A stretch of DNA of 64,000 nt from Marixanthomonas ophiurae (GTDB taxonomy: Bacteria; Bacteroidota; Bacteroidia; Flavobacteriales; Flavobacteriaceae). Made by a program: the position numbers and the translations under genes. Location: positions 903,930-967,929 of the forward strand of contig NZ_QVID01000002.1 in assembly GCF_003413745.1 (NCBI RefSeq). Reading direction: 5' to 3'. The notes under the pieces were generated by a model. The model did not search any database, was not told the origin of the DNA, and worked only from the letters and a program-made list of their open reading frames with translations. Shown here piece after piece: positions 15,272 through 24,660 of this stretch. Position 1 is the stretch's first letter. Each line of letters starts with the position of its first letter.

Positions 15272-16363
15272 CTAAAACTGCGTTGGAGATACAGGACCTG
15301 CTAAATCAGCCATTTTCATATTAAAAACACGTGAACTGTTGTAAGCGTCTATATCTGAATGGATACGCTCTAAAAAATTGTCGGTATAATCAGCAAAACC
15401 CTCTGCATCTGGATGATACTTTACATTGAATTTAGTAGAGGTAAAATCGTAAATAGGCATTTTAGTCGAGGGCACTCCTCGGTGAAAACTATTCGTATCC
15501 CAAATAACAGAATTAATGCCGTTAAACTTAATTTGTAAACCAATCCTTAAGTCGTAATAAAACCCTGGATAAAAATCTAGATATAACATAAACTCTTCAA
15601 CCTCTCCTGGCATTAATGAAATGTAATCAATGCTATTTACATACTTTCCTTTCGTAGCATTAATCATTGGGGCAACTTGAATACCTTCTTTAGGAAAAAT
15701 ATTGGCTTTAAATTCTCTAAGAATTGCACCACCACCTCGCTCTCCAAAGTAGAATCCGGCTAAATCTTCATTAATGGACGTTACCTTCGTGACATCTATT
15801 AAGAGATAAGGAGCAATTTGAACAAAGCCTTTATTAGATATAGAACTTACTGAGAATCCATAAAAAGGATCATAGGTGGAATAGTTTTGACTGTAAATAA
15901 TGTTATGCATTAAGGACTTAGCTTCACTCAATGTAAGTTCTTTCATTATAACATTTTGAGAGTCTGGAAATACAATATTGTCTATATATTTATTGTCATG
16001 ATCTCCTCTTAAATCTAATTTAATAGGGTTTTTTAAGGTCCTATCTCTTGTTACGGGATTAGATTCTACAATTTTTTGACTAATAGAGTCTACAACCAAG
16101 TCTATTTGTTTGGTGGTGCTTATTGATTCAGATCTATCAACTAAAAAACCATATATAGAAAATATAAGGCCTATTAATCCAAGAATAGCAAATAATCCTG
16201 TTGCAAATGGATGTCGGCCACACATTTCTATAAAGCTTTTAATAATAGGAGATTTACCTTGCGTATGATGAGACTCCATTTTATCTTGTTCAGCTATTTC
16301 TGAGTCATTCCCTTTATTTATTAAATCGCTTTCCTTTTTATCTTTGGGTTTTTCTGCTTCCAT
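15272..16363 (-). CDS. Hypothetical single-pass membrane protein
   Basis: The 363-residue protein has a charged cytoplasmic N-terminus (residues 1-45, many Lys/Glu) and one transmembrane helix at about residues 54-74. A large extracytoplasmic domain of about 285 residues follows. That domain is beta-rich (YLLIDVTKV, FMLYLDFYPGFYYDLRIGLQIKFNG) with no motif I recognise. The topology suggests an envelope protein anchored in the inner membrane. It is monocistronic, on the opposite strand to its neighbours. Confidence 0.75.
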   Translation of the reverse strand: MEAEKPKDKKESDLINKGNDSEIAEQDKMESHHTQGKSPIIKSFIEMCGRHPFATGLFAILGLIGLIFSIYGFLVDRSESISTTKQIDLVVDSISQKIVESNPVTRDRTLKNPIKLDLRGDHDNKYIDNIVFPDSQNVIMKELTLSEAKSLMHNIIYSQNYSTYDPFYGFSVSSISNKGFVQIAPYLLIDVTKVTSINEDLAGFYFGERGGGAILREFKANIFPKEGIQVAPMINATKGKYVNSIDYISLMPGEVEEFMLYLDFYPGFYYDLRIGLQIKFNGINSVIWDTNSFHRGVPSTKMPIYDFTSTKFNVKYHPDAEGFADYTDNFLERIHSDIDAYNSSRVFNMKMADLAGPVSPTQF

Positions 16364-16578
16364 ATAAATAAGATTATAGCTTATAAATATAAACCTTTTC
16401 TCAATATTTTATAATATAATTTAATGAACAACAGTAGTTTACAATAAACTATAATCATAACTATGATGAATACCTTTAATTTATGATCCCCTTTCCCTTG
16501 CTGTCACAAAAAAAGGAAAGGTTTCTGTATATTTAACCCATATAAACATGTAAACTCGACTGCTTTGTTCTGAAAAAC

Positions 16579-17613
16579 ATGAAAAAGAAACAAACAAAAC
16601 GAATACTCAAAATAGTATTTATTATTGCTAGCATAGGTTCTCTATTCTTAGTACCATGGACCTTAGTAAAAGCTTGGATATTACCACTACCCGTTACGGT
16701 TCAAGAACAAGTAGATGACGCAATTGATTATGATTTTGAAGGAGTAATTGTGTATATAGATCAAGCTGGCAAAGCACCTCAATATCTTGCTTCCGGTTGG
16801 CACGATCGGGAAGCAAAAACTCCTGCCTACCCACAAGCACTCTTTAAATTGGCTAGCATCAACAAACTTTACGATGCGGTGGCAGTCACCAAATTGGTGC
16901 ACAACGAACGGCTTTCGTTAGACAAGACCCTTGCTGAATACTTACCAGAACTGCTAGGAAGGATTGAAAATTCAAATGAAATTACCTTGCGAATGCTCGT
17001 ACAGCATAGAAGTGGTATCCCTAATTTTACAGATACTCCAAACTTTTGGGGAAACCCTACAGCTACTTATAAAGAAAGCCTTGCCTTAATTTTGGACAAA
17101 CCAGCTAACTTTGAGCCTGGGGAAGATTATGAATACTGCAACACAAACTATTTGTTAATTAATAAAATAATGGATAATGAATTGGGGTATGATAATTTCC
17201 AGTTTATTAAGAAAGAAATACTACTACCCCTTCAGCTAAATCATACCTTCGGTTCGCTACAAGAAGTGAATATAGATAATGTGATGAGTGGTTATCACGT
17301 AGGGCATCCCCTAGATTTAAAAACAGACGATCACGGTATGCTAGCCACTGCAGAAGACGTGGGTAAGTTTGTAAGAGCCCTAAACGATGGATCGGTATTT
17401 GAAGCGGGAGAACAGGAACTATATTCCTCTATTTATAAGTATGAGCATGCTGGGTGGGTTCCAGGTTACCAAAGTTTTGCAACCTATCACAAAGACCTGG
17501 ATGCCGTTGTTGTTGCCTTTTACAGCACCACCGACCCGAAGCTATATTTGTGGAATTTGTCAGAAATCATAAACAATAGAATTGTCAAAATACTAGAAAA
17601 GCAAAAAGGCTGA
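16579..17613 (+). CDS. Serine hydrolase, beta-lactamase-like family (membrane anchored)
   Basis: The 344-residue protein has an N-terminal hydrophobic anchor (about residues 10-33) and a PF00144 domain. SINK at 93-96 is the catalytic SxxK, YCN at 186-188 is the YxN box, and HAG near 275 stands for the third motif. LVQHRSGIPNF is the usual loop of the family. The active site would face the periplasm. Likely activities are peptidase or esterase on cell-wall or small substrates; the substrate cannot be named. It differs strongly from the lipoprotein homologue at 8285, so the two are not a recent duplication. Confidence 0.88.
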   Translation: MKKKQTKRILKIVFIIASIGSLFLVPWTLVKAWILPLPVTVQEQVDDAIDYDFEGVIVYIDQAGKAPQYLASGWHDREAKTPAYPQALFKLASINKLYDAVAVTKLVHNERLSLDKTLAEYLPELLGRIENSNEITLRMLVQHRSGIPNFTDTPNFWGNPTATYKESLALILDKPANFEPGEDYEYCNTNYLLINKIMDNELGYDNFQFIKKEILLPLQLNHTFGSLQEVNIDNVMSGYHVGHPLDLKTDDHGMLATAEDVGKFVRALNDGSVFEAGEQELYSSIYKYEHAGWVPGYQSFATYHKDLDAVVVAFYSTTDPKLYLWNLSEIINNRIVKILEKQKG

Positions 17614-17674
17614 TAACACCGCATTCAATGCAAAGTATTAGTTCAACCCTTAACTACACAGTACCACACTTTTA

Positions 17675-18169
17675 ATGAAAAATTATCTTAATTTAATTAA
17701 TTCAAAAGTATACGCTATTAGCGGCCTTAAGTTTTCTAACTTTAAAAATGAAACTGAAGGCAACCAATATGCTGCGTGCCGCTTTCAGCTAAACGGATGG
17801 AATATTATCTACAGAAGTGCAAAAATAACTCCTAAAAAAGCCGGACAGTTTGTTACGTTTTGGAAACGAAATAAAAAAGGAGTTACAGCCCCCTTATCAG
17901 ATAAAGACTTGTTTAATTTTTATGTCATCACGGTTAGAGGTAAAGACACCTTGGGGCAGTTTGTTTTTCCAAAGGCTATACTTATAGACAAAGGAATAAT
18001 TACGACTTCTATGAAAGAAGGAAAAAGAGGTTTTCGGGTGTATCCCCCTTGGGACACAACAACTAATAAACAAGCCGCAAAAACCCAACAATGGCAATTA
18101 GGTTACTTTTATGAAATCACACCAACAACTGACTTTAAAAAGGTAAAAGAATTATTTAATATGCATTGA
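17675..18169 (+). CDS. MepB family protein
   Basis: The 164-residue product matches the MepB family over its whole length. Key blocks are EGNQYAACRFQLNGWNIIYRSAKITPKKAGQ split around residues 30-60, QFVTFWKRNKKG, PLSDKDLFNFYVI, GQFVFPKAILIDKGI and KRGFRVYPPWD. MepB is a small cytoplasmic protein named from the staphylococcal mepRAB locus; its biochemical role is not established. No MepA or MepR gene is nearby. It lies 61 bases after the serine hydrolase on the same strand. Confidence 0.85.
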   Translation: MKNYLNLINSKVYAISGLKFSNFKNETEGNQYAACRFQLNGWNIIYRSAKITPKKAGQFVTFWKRNKKGVTAPLSDKDLFNFYVITVRGKDTLGQFVFPKAILIDKGIITTSMKEGKRGFRVYPPWDTTTNKQAAKTQQWQLGYFYEITPTTDFKKVKELFNMH

Positions 18170-18197
18170 ACCTTCAATAAAAAATGATGTTTAAACT

Positions 18198-18240
18198 AAA
18201 AAAATGATCATTCCTAATAAATAGAAATGACCATTTTTTT
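18198..18240. terminator. Bidirectional terminator-like hairpin
   Basis: AAAAAATGATCATT and AAATGACCATTTTTTT form a stem flanked by A and T runs between the convergent MepB and glycosyltransferase genes, so it could end transcripts from both sides. Confidence 0.55.
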
Positions 18241-18258
18241 ATTGTTAATCTCGAAGTA

Positions 18259-19686
18259 CTACCCTTGTTGTGGCAACTCTCTTGTAAGCCAACCACTTCT
18301 GCTTGCAGTAGCAATTGCATATGGTGTAATCCAGAACAAACTAAACGTATATAAAATACTGTAGGTGTATGCCCAGAATGATTCAGAAAATTTATATCTA
18401 TTGGCGTAGAAAATCGCCTGAAAGCTTGATAACACTAATATACTAGCCAATGTTGATGTAACAAATAATACCGGGTGTACCAATATAAAGTACAACATAA
18501 ATAGTAAAAATGGGTAGCACATAATTAATTTACTAGCTTGACTAAAGAACAGTAATCGTGATCCTGCTTTCGAGCCTTCTCTAAAGTCGGTAAATACATA
18601 TTTAGCCATCGCAATATTTTCACGTACATTACTTCTACCCCATCTAATAAACATTTTATACAAGCCTTTGTATTTTTCAGGTACATTGGTATACGCATAA
18701 GCGTTACGTTGAAACAATACGTGGTATCCTTGTTTTAAGATCATATTGGTCATCGCTCTGTCTTCACCAATATCCGATGGTTTTCCCATAAACGTTTGAT
18801 TTATCCACTCTGGCAAACAAGAAAGTACAGCATCTCTACGGTAAGCTGCCAAAGCTCCAGGCGTACAAAGTACAGACTTAAGCCTGCTTTCTGCCGAACG
18901 TACAAATTCAAAACTTAATACAAAACTCACATCGAGCATTCTAGGTAATAATGCTTTAGCATTATTCAGTACACGAATATTACCTGCTACTGCACCACAA
19001 TCTTCATTAGTAATGAAAGGACTTACTAAATTACGGAGTGTATCTGCATTTACAACAGAGTCACTATCCACCGTTACAAATACCTCTCCTGTACCAATAT
19101 TAAAACCTCTGTACAGTGCATGACGTTTTCCTTTATTTTCTGGTTGTTGGTATATAGCTACCTGCTCGCCTAATTGTTTTTTAGCTTCTTGCATCCAATA
19201 CCAAGTATCATCCTTACTACCATCATCAATGGCTAATAATTGTATTTTTTCTTTAGGATAATCACTTTTTGCTAAACTCTTTAGCGTAGCCCATACTTGT
19301 TTTCCTTCGTTATACGCCGGAACAATTACTGTTACGGTTGGTAGTTCATCATCTGTAACAGACTCAACAGGCTTATACCTAAAATATAAATAGAGTTGAT
19401 AAATGAAAAAACCTGCTTTATATACAAACAAAGAAGATGCTATAGCAAAAAAGATGAATCCCCAAGTACTGCTTAGGCGTTCCGTTCTAAATTGCGCAAA
19501 GTCATTTTGCATCTGATACATCAAAAAAGCACCTCCAGCAAGAAGCAAGAAGGTATTTATTAATACTAAGATATTCCACGTTTTCGTGGCCTTTTCTGAT
19601 GTTGATGAAGAGGAACTAAAAATGGAGTTTGATGTAGTTCCATTCGCGTCCGTTTTAGTTTCTGAAGTAGTTTTTTTTAGATTCAT
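18259..19686 (-). CDS. Family 2 glycosyltransferase, hyaluronan/chitin-synthase-like
   Basis: The 475-residue membrane protein has two transmembrane helices near residues 37-58 and 74-102, a cytoplasmic GT2 domain, and three or four C-terminal helices (about 385-465). Catalytic motifs of processive GT2 enzymes are present: DDGS at 154-157, DSD at 207-209 (metal binding), GED at 307-309 (base), and RW at 348-349 in FIRWGRSNVRE, the acceptor motif as in hyaluronan synthases. It probably polymerises an amino-sugar or uronic-acid polysaccharide and exports it. The Ser/Thr-rich N-terminus (residues 5-33) is unusual. No deacetylase or other polysaccharide gene is beside it. The start follows the long AT-rich region at 19687-20088. 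Confidence 0.9.
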   Translation of the reverse strand: MNLKKTTSETKTDANGTTSNSIFSSSSSTSEKATKTWNILVLINTFLLLAGGAFLMYQMQNDFAQFRTERLSSTWGFIFFAIASSLFVYKAGFFIYQLYLYFRYKPVESVTDDELPTVTVIVPAYNEGKQVWATLKSLAKSDYPKEKIQLLAIDDGSKDDTWYWMQEAKKQLGEQVAIYQQPENKGKRHALYRGFNIGTGEVFVTVDSDSVVNADTLRNLVSPFITNEDCGAVAGNIRVLNNAKALLPRMLDVSFVLSFEFVRSAESRLKSVLCTPGALAAYRRDAVLSCLPEWINQTFMGKPSDIGEDRAMTNMILKQGYHVLFQRNAYAYTNVPEKYKGLYKMFIRWGRSNVRENIAMAKYVFTDFREGSKAGSRLLFFSQASKLIMCYPFLLFMLYFILVHPVLFVTSTLASILVLSSFQAIFYANRYKFSESFWAYTYSILYTFSLFWITPYAIATASRSGWLTRELPQQG

Positions 19687-20088
19687 CTATGCGTAATTCT
19701 GTTTTATTATAGATTAGTATGTTTCGTTCGCCGTATATATGGCAATCGCTATGCCAACACAGTTTTAGTGGCTTTCAAAGCGATTATTAGCAACTATGGA
19801 TACTAAAAGTGTATACTTTTTACACAGTAGTTGTTTATTGGTAAACAACTTTTTTGGTTTTAGAAGAAAAAGGTGTGGTATGTACCTGCCACCTTTTATA
19901 CGAAATTGTTTATTTACGAGACATTAGAACACTTATAGAATTATGACACAAATAGCAACTATTCAAAAAACGCAATAATTTAACTATATTTAAACCGAAA
20001 CTATTTGTTTTAGCTATTGCTTTACATAATTAGCCGATAAATATATTTTTTAGATTAATTAATCATATTTTAAACAAACATTATTTTT
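19687..20088. other. 402-bp intergenic region with two orphan hairpins
   Basis: This region lies between two divergent genes and contains no open frame of note. It holds two hairpins, at 19830-19855 and 19867-19897. It should contain the promoters of the glycosyltransferase (minus) and of the T9SS gene (plus); no promoter stands out clearly. Confidence 0.5.
19830..19855 (+). terminator. Orphan terminator-like hairpin
   Basis: GTTGTTTA (19830-19837), a TTGG loop and TAAACAAC (19842-19849), then six T residues, read as a + strand intrinsic terminator although no + strand gene lies immediately upstream. It could end a small RNA or be a leader structure. Confidence 0.45.
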
Positions 20089-20934
20089 ATGAAACAACTA
20101 TACTTTCTATTCTTTTTACTTTTTTTTTCTTTTCTAAACGCACAGATAGTAACAATTCCTGATGCTAATTTTAAAAACGCATTACTAAATACCGAATGTG
20201 TTGATACAAATGGAGATGGTGATGCAGATGCCGATGCCGACTTAAATGATGATGGAGAAATACAACTTACTGAGGCGGAAGCAGTTTTAAGCTTAGACGT
20301 GAGTTTTCAAAACATAACCTCTCTTGAAGGTATTTCATCTTTCACTAATATGACCACTCTATTTTGTACCGATAATGATTTAACCGAACTAGACCTTTCA
20401 GCACTTGTGAATCTTGAAGTATTGGGTTGCTGGGATAATGATGAGATTGTTGCTCTCGACTTTTCAGCTAATATAAATTTAATTTCGTTAGAGTGTGATA
20501 GTAATCAGTCCTTGGAATATCTAAACATTCAAAACGGAAATAATAGTAACCTTGAATTGATGGTGGCAAATAATAGTAGTAATTTACGGTGCATTCAAGT
20601 TGACGATGTTACGTATGCCAATAATCAAACCTGTGGTGATGACCCTATTGCTTGGTGCAAAGAACCAAACACTATTTACAGTGAGGACTGTAGTTTGGGT
20701 ATTTCCGATTTAGAGGAGATCACATTTAGCATATACCCTAATCCAGTTACAAACACATTAATACTAAATACCAAATTAGAGTATAATAACGTCAAGATTT
20801 ATTCAATACAAGGGCAATTAATTTCTGAAGAAAACACTGATGAAATAGACGTTTCTAATCTGTCTTCAGGTATCTTTTTTGTATCAATAACTGTCGATGG
20901 AAGGACTATTACTCAAAAGTTTATGAAAGTTTAA
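20089..20934 (+). CDS. Secreted leucine-rich-repeat-like protein with T9SS sorting domain
   Basis: The 281-residue protein has a signal peptide (residues 1-18, ending LNAQ). The segment IPDANFKNALLNTECVDTNGDGDADADADLND carries Ca-binding-like Asp repeats. Leucine-rich-like strands follow (ITSLEGISSFTNMTTLFC, LTELDLSALVNLEVLGC, IVALDFSANINLISLEC, LEYLNIQNGNN). The C-terminal 75 residues are a type IX secretion sorting domain (FSIYPNPVTNTLIL...GIFFVSI). This 'F..AL...' plus LRR plus sorting-domain architecture is common in Flavobacteriaceae surface proteins. Binding partner unknown. Confidence 0.88.
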   Translation: MKQLYFLFFLLFFSFLNAQIVTIPDANFKNALLNTECVDTNGDGDADADADLNDDGEIQLTEAEAVLSLDVSFQNITSLEGISSFTNMTTLFCTDNDLTELDLSALVNLEVLGCWDNDEIVALDFSANINLISLECDSNQSLEYLNIQNGNNSNLELMVANNSSNLRCIQVDDVTYANNQTCGDDPIAWCKEPNTIYSEDCSLGISDLEEITFSIYPNPVTNTLILNTKLEYNNVKIYSIQGQLISEENTDEIDVSNLSSGIFFVSITVDGRTITQKFMKV

Positions 20935-20950
20935 AAAATATCTTTGCATT

Positions 20951-21511
20951 ATGGCTAACAAAATAAAAAACCTAACTGCTCAAGAGAAAGAAAATCTGAT
21001 CAACACGTTAAAGACCCGGTTTAACGAAAATATAAACCGTCATAAAAAAATTGACTGGACTAATGTTCAAAAAAGGTTAGAAGCAAAACCAGAAAAACTA
21101 TGGAGCTTAAATGAAATGGAGAAAACTGGAGGCGAACCCGACGTAGTTGGCTTTGATGATGATGAGTATATTTTTTATGACTGTTCTCCAGAAAGTCCCA
21201 AAGGCCGTAGAAGTGTTTGTTACGATCGCGAAGGTTTAGAGTCACGAAAGAAATTTAAACCTGAAAATACTGCTATAGATATGGCTACTGCTATGGGTAT
21301 CGAACTTTTAAATGAAGAAGAGTACCGAGCACTACAGATGTTGGGTACATTTGATACCAAAACATCAAGTTGGATTAAAACACCTGACAAAATCAGGAGG
21401 CTTGGCGGCGCCCTATTTGGCGATTATCGATTTGCAACTGTTTTTATATACCATAACGGCGCTCAATCTTATTATGGCAGTAGAGGGTTTCGAGGTGTAG
21501 TAAGAGTATAA
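20951..21511 (+). CDS. DUF4256 domain protein
   Basis: The 186-residue product follows the DUF4256 pattern throughout: LKTRFNENINRH, LEAKPEKLWSLNEMEKTGGEPDVV, YIFYDCSPESPKGRRSVCYDREGLESRKKFKP (read in parts), AIDMATAMGIELLNEEEYRALQ, FGDYRFATVFIYHNGAQSYYGSRGFRG. It is cytoplasmic and of unknown function. It starts 16 bases after the T9SS gene and is followed 20 bases on by the DinB gene, so the three could be co-transcribed although their roles do not obviously connect. Confidence 0.85.
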   Translation: MANKIKNLTAQEKENLINTLKTRFNENINRHKKIDWTNVQKRLEAKPEKLWSLNEMEKTGGEPDVVGFDDDEYIFYDCSPESPKGRRSVCYDREGLESRKKFKPENTAIDMATAMGIELLNEEEYRALQMLGTFDTKTSSWIKTPDKIRRLGGALFGDYRFATVFIYHNGAQSYYGSRGFRGVVRV

Positions 21512-21531
21512 CTTAATTATAAAATAAAATT

Positions 21532-22086
21532 ATGAAAAAATTAATCTTCTTATTAATTGTCTGTACTGCAATTCCAACCCATGCTCAATACACTATCGAA
21601 CCAACAAAAGGGTATTCGCAAGAAATTGGTACTATGGTTTCCATGTTGCAAGACCTTAAAAATAGGGTTACTCAAAGTGTTTCAACTTTAAACCAAGAAC
21701 AAACCGATTTTCTATTGGACGAAAAAGCTAACCGCATTGGAGCTATGATTTTGCACCTAGCCGCCACAGAAAAATATTACCAACTTTACACATTTGAAAA
21801 TCATGGCTTTACCGATGATATGCCAAAATTTTGGGAAACAGCCCTTAGTTTAGGAGAACCAGCACGTAAAAAAGTCATAAACAAACCCATAAGCTATTAT
21901 CTTAAAATATGGGATGACGTTCGTACAGAAACACTACGATTATTAAAAACAAAAGATGACACATGGTTTGCCAGTAAAACTCAAGATGGCTCTATGAATA
22001 ATCATTGGGCCTGGTACCATGTGATGGAGCATCAAGCCAACCATATGGGACAAATACGATTGTTACTAAGCCGTATGCCTAAATAA
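21532..22086 (+). CDS. Exported DinB-like protein
   Basis: The 184-residue protein has a signal peptide (ending PTHAQ) and a DinB/YfiT-type four-helix bundle. RIGAMILHLAATEKYY supplies the first His, and YHVMEHQANHMGQIRLL gives the HxxxH pair near the C-terminus; these three His normally bind a metal. Most DinB-fold proteins are cytoplasmic thiol-transfer enzymes or of unknown function, so the export signal is worth noting. It begins 20 bases after DUF4256. Confidence 0.82.
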   Translation: MKKLIFLLIVCTAIPTHAQYTIEPTKGYSQEIGTMVSMLQDLKNRVTQSVSTLNQEQTDFLLDEKANRIGAMILHLAATEKYYQLYTFENHGFTDDMPKFWETALSLGEPARKKVINKPISYYLKIWDDVRTETLRLLKTKDDTWFASKTQDGSMNNHWAWYHVMEHQANHMGQIRLLLSRMPK

Positions 22087-22198
22087 AATAAATACACTAT
22101 TTTCGCCACTTCACGAATTTTTAAAATCAAAGGCTTCCAAAAAATTATAATAACTCTTTTTTGCAAACCTATGAATGTCCTAAAAACAATACCTGTAC

Positions 22199-23383
22199 AT
22201 GAAAAAAACAATACTCATTCTATTAGTATCATTTTTAAGCCTCAACACATTTGCACAAATTAAATTTGAAAAAGGTTATTTTATCAACAATCAAGGTATA
22301 AAAACCAATTGTCTAATAAAAAATATGGACTGGAGAGACAGTCCCACCGAAATTGAATATAAACTTTCTGAAAACGAAAAAGTAAAGAAAGCTTCTATTG
22401 CAACAATTAAAGAGTTTAAGGTTTCAGAAACACAAAAATACGAACGTCACATAGTTGAAATCGATAGGTCTAGTGATGTGTTGAGTAGGATAAACTACAA
22501 AAAAAAACCTACTTTTAAAGAAGAACAGCTTTTTTTAAAAGTATTGGTTGAAGGAAATGCAACTTTATACCTGTACAAAGACAGTAATTTAAGTCGTTAT
22601 TTTTATAAAACTGAAACCAAAGAGATAGAACAGTTGGTTTTCAAGAAATATATAATTGAAACTTATAAAGTAGCCGAGAATAATAGGTACAAACAACAAT
22701 TATGGAATAATTTAAAATGCGATGACTATTCAATGAACAGCATTGATAAGATAGGATATAACGCTGGTAATTTAACTAGATTTTTTGTGAAATATAACGA
22801 GTGTATTAATGCAGAGTATTATGATTACACCAAAAATCAAAATAAATTGGTTTTTAATTTGAGTATTAGACCGGGGGTAAGGTTTTCAACCTTGGTAATC
22901 GACAATGCCATACGCAATTCCTCATTCACAGATTTCGGAAATAACACTTCATTTTCAATAGGACTTGAAGGTGAATTTAAGTTGCCATTCAATAAAAATA
23001 AATGGGCTCTAATTGTTGAGCCAACTTATCAATATCTAAAAACAGAAAAAGAAAACCAACAAACTATTAAAGTTGACTATACATCTGTAGAAGTGCCAGC
23101 AGGATTAAGACATTACTTTTTCCTCAATGACAAATCGAAAATATTCATTAATGCCTCCTACGTTTTTGATTTTAGCTTAAATTCAGTAATAGAATTTGAA
23201 GAATCAACTGACTTAGAAGTAAAATCAAGTACCAATTTTGCTTTTGGTATTGGTTACAACTTCAATGACCGGTATAGCGCAGAGTTCAGAATCGCTACCA
23301 AAAGAAGAATATTGAATAGTTATCTTTTTTGGGGGTCAGAGTATAATAACGTATCCTTTATTCTTGGGTACACCATTTTCTAA
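22199..23383 (+). CDS. Outer-membrane beta-barrel protein
   Basis: The 394-residue product has a signal peptide (1-19, ending TFAQ). A soluble, Lys/Glu-rich region of about 190 residues follows, containing repeated strand patterns (YFINNQGIKTNCLIKNMDW). The C-terminal part, about 215-394, has alternating beta strands of the kind found in PorT/OmpW-like barrels (LVFNLSIRPGVRFS, WALIVEPTYQYLKT, FAFGIGYNFNDRYSAEFRI) and ends in a hydrophobic strand with terminal Phe (VSFILGYTIF), as usual for outer-membrane proteins. Cargo or partner unknown. Confidence 0.82.
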   Translation: MKKTILILLVSFLSLNTFAQIKFEKGYFINNQGIKTNCLIKNMDWRDSPTEIEYKLSENEKVKKASIATIKEFKVSETQKYERHIVEIDRSSDVLSRINYKKKPTFKEEQLFLKVLVEGNATLYLYKDSNLSRYFYKTETKEIEQLVFKKYIIETYKVAENNRYKQQLWNNLKCDDYSMNSIDKIGYNAGNLTRFFVKYNECINAEYYDYTKNQNKLVFNLSIRPGVRFSTLVIDNAIRNSSFTDFGNNTSFSIGLEGEFKLPFNKNKWALIVEPTYQYLKTEKENQQTIKVDYTSVEVPAGLRHYFFLNDKSKIFINASYVFDFSLNSVIEFEESTDLEVKSSTNFAFGIGYNFNDRYSAEFRIATKRRILNSYLFWGSEYNNVSFILGYTIF

Positions 23384-23413
23384 TTTCTGAATAAGGTTTT
23401 ATAATCAACATAA

Positions 23414-23447
23414 AAAAGCCCCAGATTTTAATACATCTGGGGCTTTT
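23414..23447. terminator. Bidirectional intrinsic terminator
   Basis: A perfect 13-bp stem (AAAAGCCCCAGAT / ATCTGGGGCTTTT) with an 8-nt loop lies between the convergent beta-barrel and DUF2911 genes. A and T runs on either side allow termination in both directions. Confidence 0.85.
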
Positions 23448-23468
23448 GTTTCTTAATAAGGTCTAATA

Positions 23469-24314
23469 TTACATAGCTCCCCACTCTTTCAATGACTTTT
23501 CATTTAAGGCTATATAGTCATCATTACCTTTTTGTTTAGCTAATTCCATAGACTTTTTAGCTGCTTTAATTGCTCCTTTTTTGTCACCCGCTTTAGCATA
23601 GATTAACGATTGTTGTCTGTACTGCCAAAATGCAGGATTTTCTGCCATATCGATGGCTTTATCAATCCAAGTCTTTGCTTGATTAATGTCTTTACCTGTT
23701 TCTAAGTAATAAACAGCAGATGAATAGTAGTCGTTAGCATTAGGACCTCCCATAACTTTATCAATAGATGCCGAAACTTCTTTATCGGTCATCACTTTTA
23801 TAGGAACACCTACGTAAGTATTCTCCCAAAGCATCCCAAGATTAGCTGAATCATGAGCTACATCGTCAAACGTTATAGTAAACGATTCGATTTTCATTGG
23901 CATAGGATATACTTCTGCAGTTGTTTTAGCAGCTACTTTACTCTCATCCCATTTTTCTGGAGTTCCCCAGTTGTTTGCATCACTATAAAAATACACTTCC
24001 CAATTCTCTTTATTAGGCTTAGTGTATATAGCATATGAACCTGGTTTTAGTTCGGTTTTCCCGATCATAACCGGTTTGTCAAATGTAATGGTCGTGTTTT
24101 TATTGGCTCCAGTACGCCACACTTTTCCATAAGGTACTAAACCTCCAAATATAGTTCGCTCTCGCATAGCAGGACGCGAATATTCAAGAGTAATATCGGT
24201 CAACCCCACAGTCTGTTCAATTTTCTGAAACGGACTAGATTGTGGCGTTTCAATTTGTGCATACATTCCTGCTGAAAAGAGCACAGTACAAGCTAATAGT
24301 AATAGATTTTTCAT
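23469..24314 (-). CDS. DUF2911 domain protein with TPR-like C-terminus
   Basis: The start is the second Met of the frame, giving MKNLLLLACTVLFSAGMYAQ, a clean signal peptide, where the longer start would bury it. The DUF2911 domain (about residues 20-165) shows DITLEYSRPAMRERTIFG, VPYGKVWRTGANKNTTI and LKPGSYAIYTKP. After it, WIDKAIDMAENPAFWQYRQQSLIYAKAGDKKGAIKAAKKS (read in parts) is a TPR-like helical pair. The family is periplasmic and of unknown function, widespread in Bacteroidota. The gene is monocistronic. Confidence 0.9.
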   Translation of the reverse strand: MKNLLLLACTVLFSAGMYAQIETPQSSPFQKIEQTVGLTDITLEYSRPAMRERTIFGGLVPYGKVWRTGANKNTTITFDKPVMIGKTELKPGSYAIYTKPNKENWEVYFYSDANNWGTPEKWDESKVAAKTTAEVYPMPMKIESFTITFDDVAHDSANLGMLWENTYVGVPIKVMTDKEVSASIDKVMGGPNANDYYSSAVYYLETGKDINQAKTWIDKAIDMAENPAFWQYRQQSLIYAKAGDKKGAIKAAKKSMELAKQKGNDDYIALNEKSLKEWGAM

Positions 24315-24528
24315 AAAATAATTTTTGTTGATTTGTTTCAATCTACTAAAATACACTTTAACTCTTTTTTAATAGTTAACAAAACCTTAAATATAATTTG
24401 AAACCTAATACTGAATCACTGTAACCTTAGGTATATTCAAACACCTAATACGTTTATCAATAAATTGTTAAGTTTTGTTTAAAGTATTTTTTATTTTGTA
24501 AAACAGTCGTATTTTTAAAAGAAAAATT

Positions 24529-24642
24529 ATGATTACTATTTTAAAGAATTTATTCAAATTCAGAAAAGAAAAAAGGGCTGTAAAAGTTGAGATATATAGA
24601 CTTATGCGAATGAACAGAAAGCTATCTTACAAGCGAAGATAA
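24529..24642 (+). CDS. Possible 37-residue basic peptide
   Basis: ATG at 24529 opens a 37-residue frame, very rich in Lys and Arg (MITILKNLFKFRKEKR ... MNRKLSYKRR), preceded by a purine-rich AAAAGAAAA. It sits alone in a 346-bp gap upstream of the SRPBCC gene. Its amphipathic, cationic make-up is unlike random AT-rich noise, but no homologue is known to me. Confidence 0.35.
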   Translation: MITILKNLFKFRKEKRAVKVEIYRLMRMNRKLSYKRR

Positions 24643-24660
24643 TTTCTGTAAAAAGCATAC

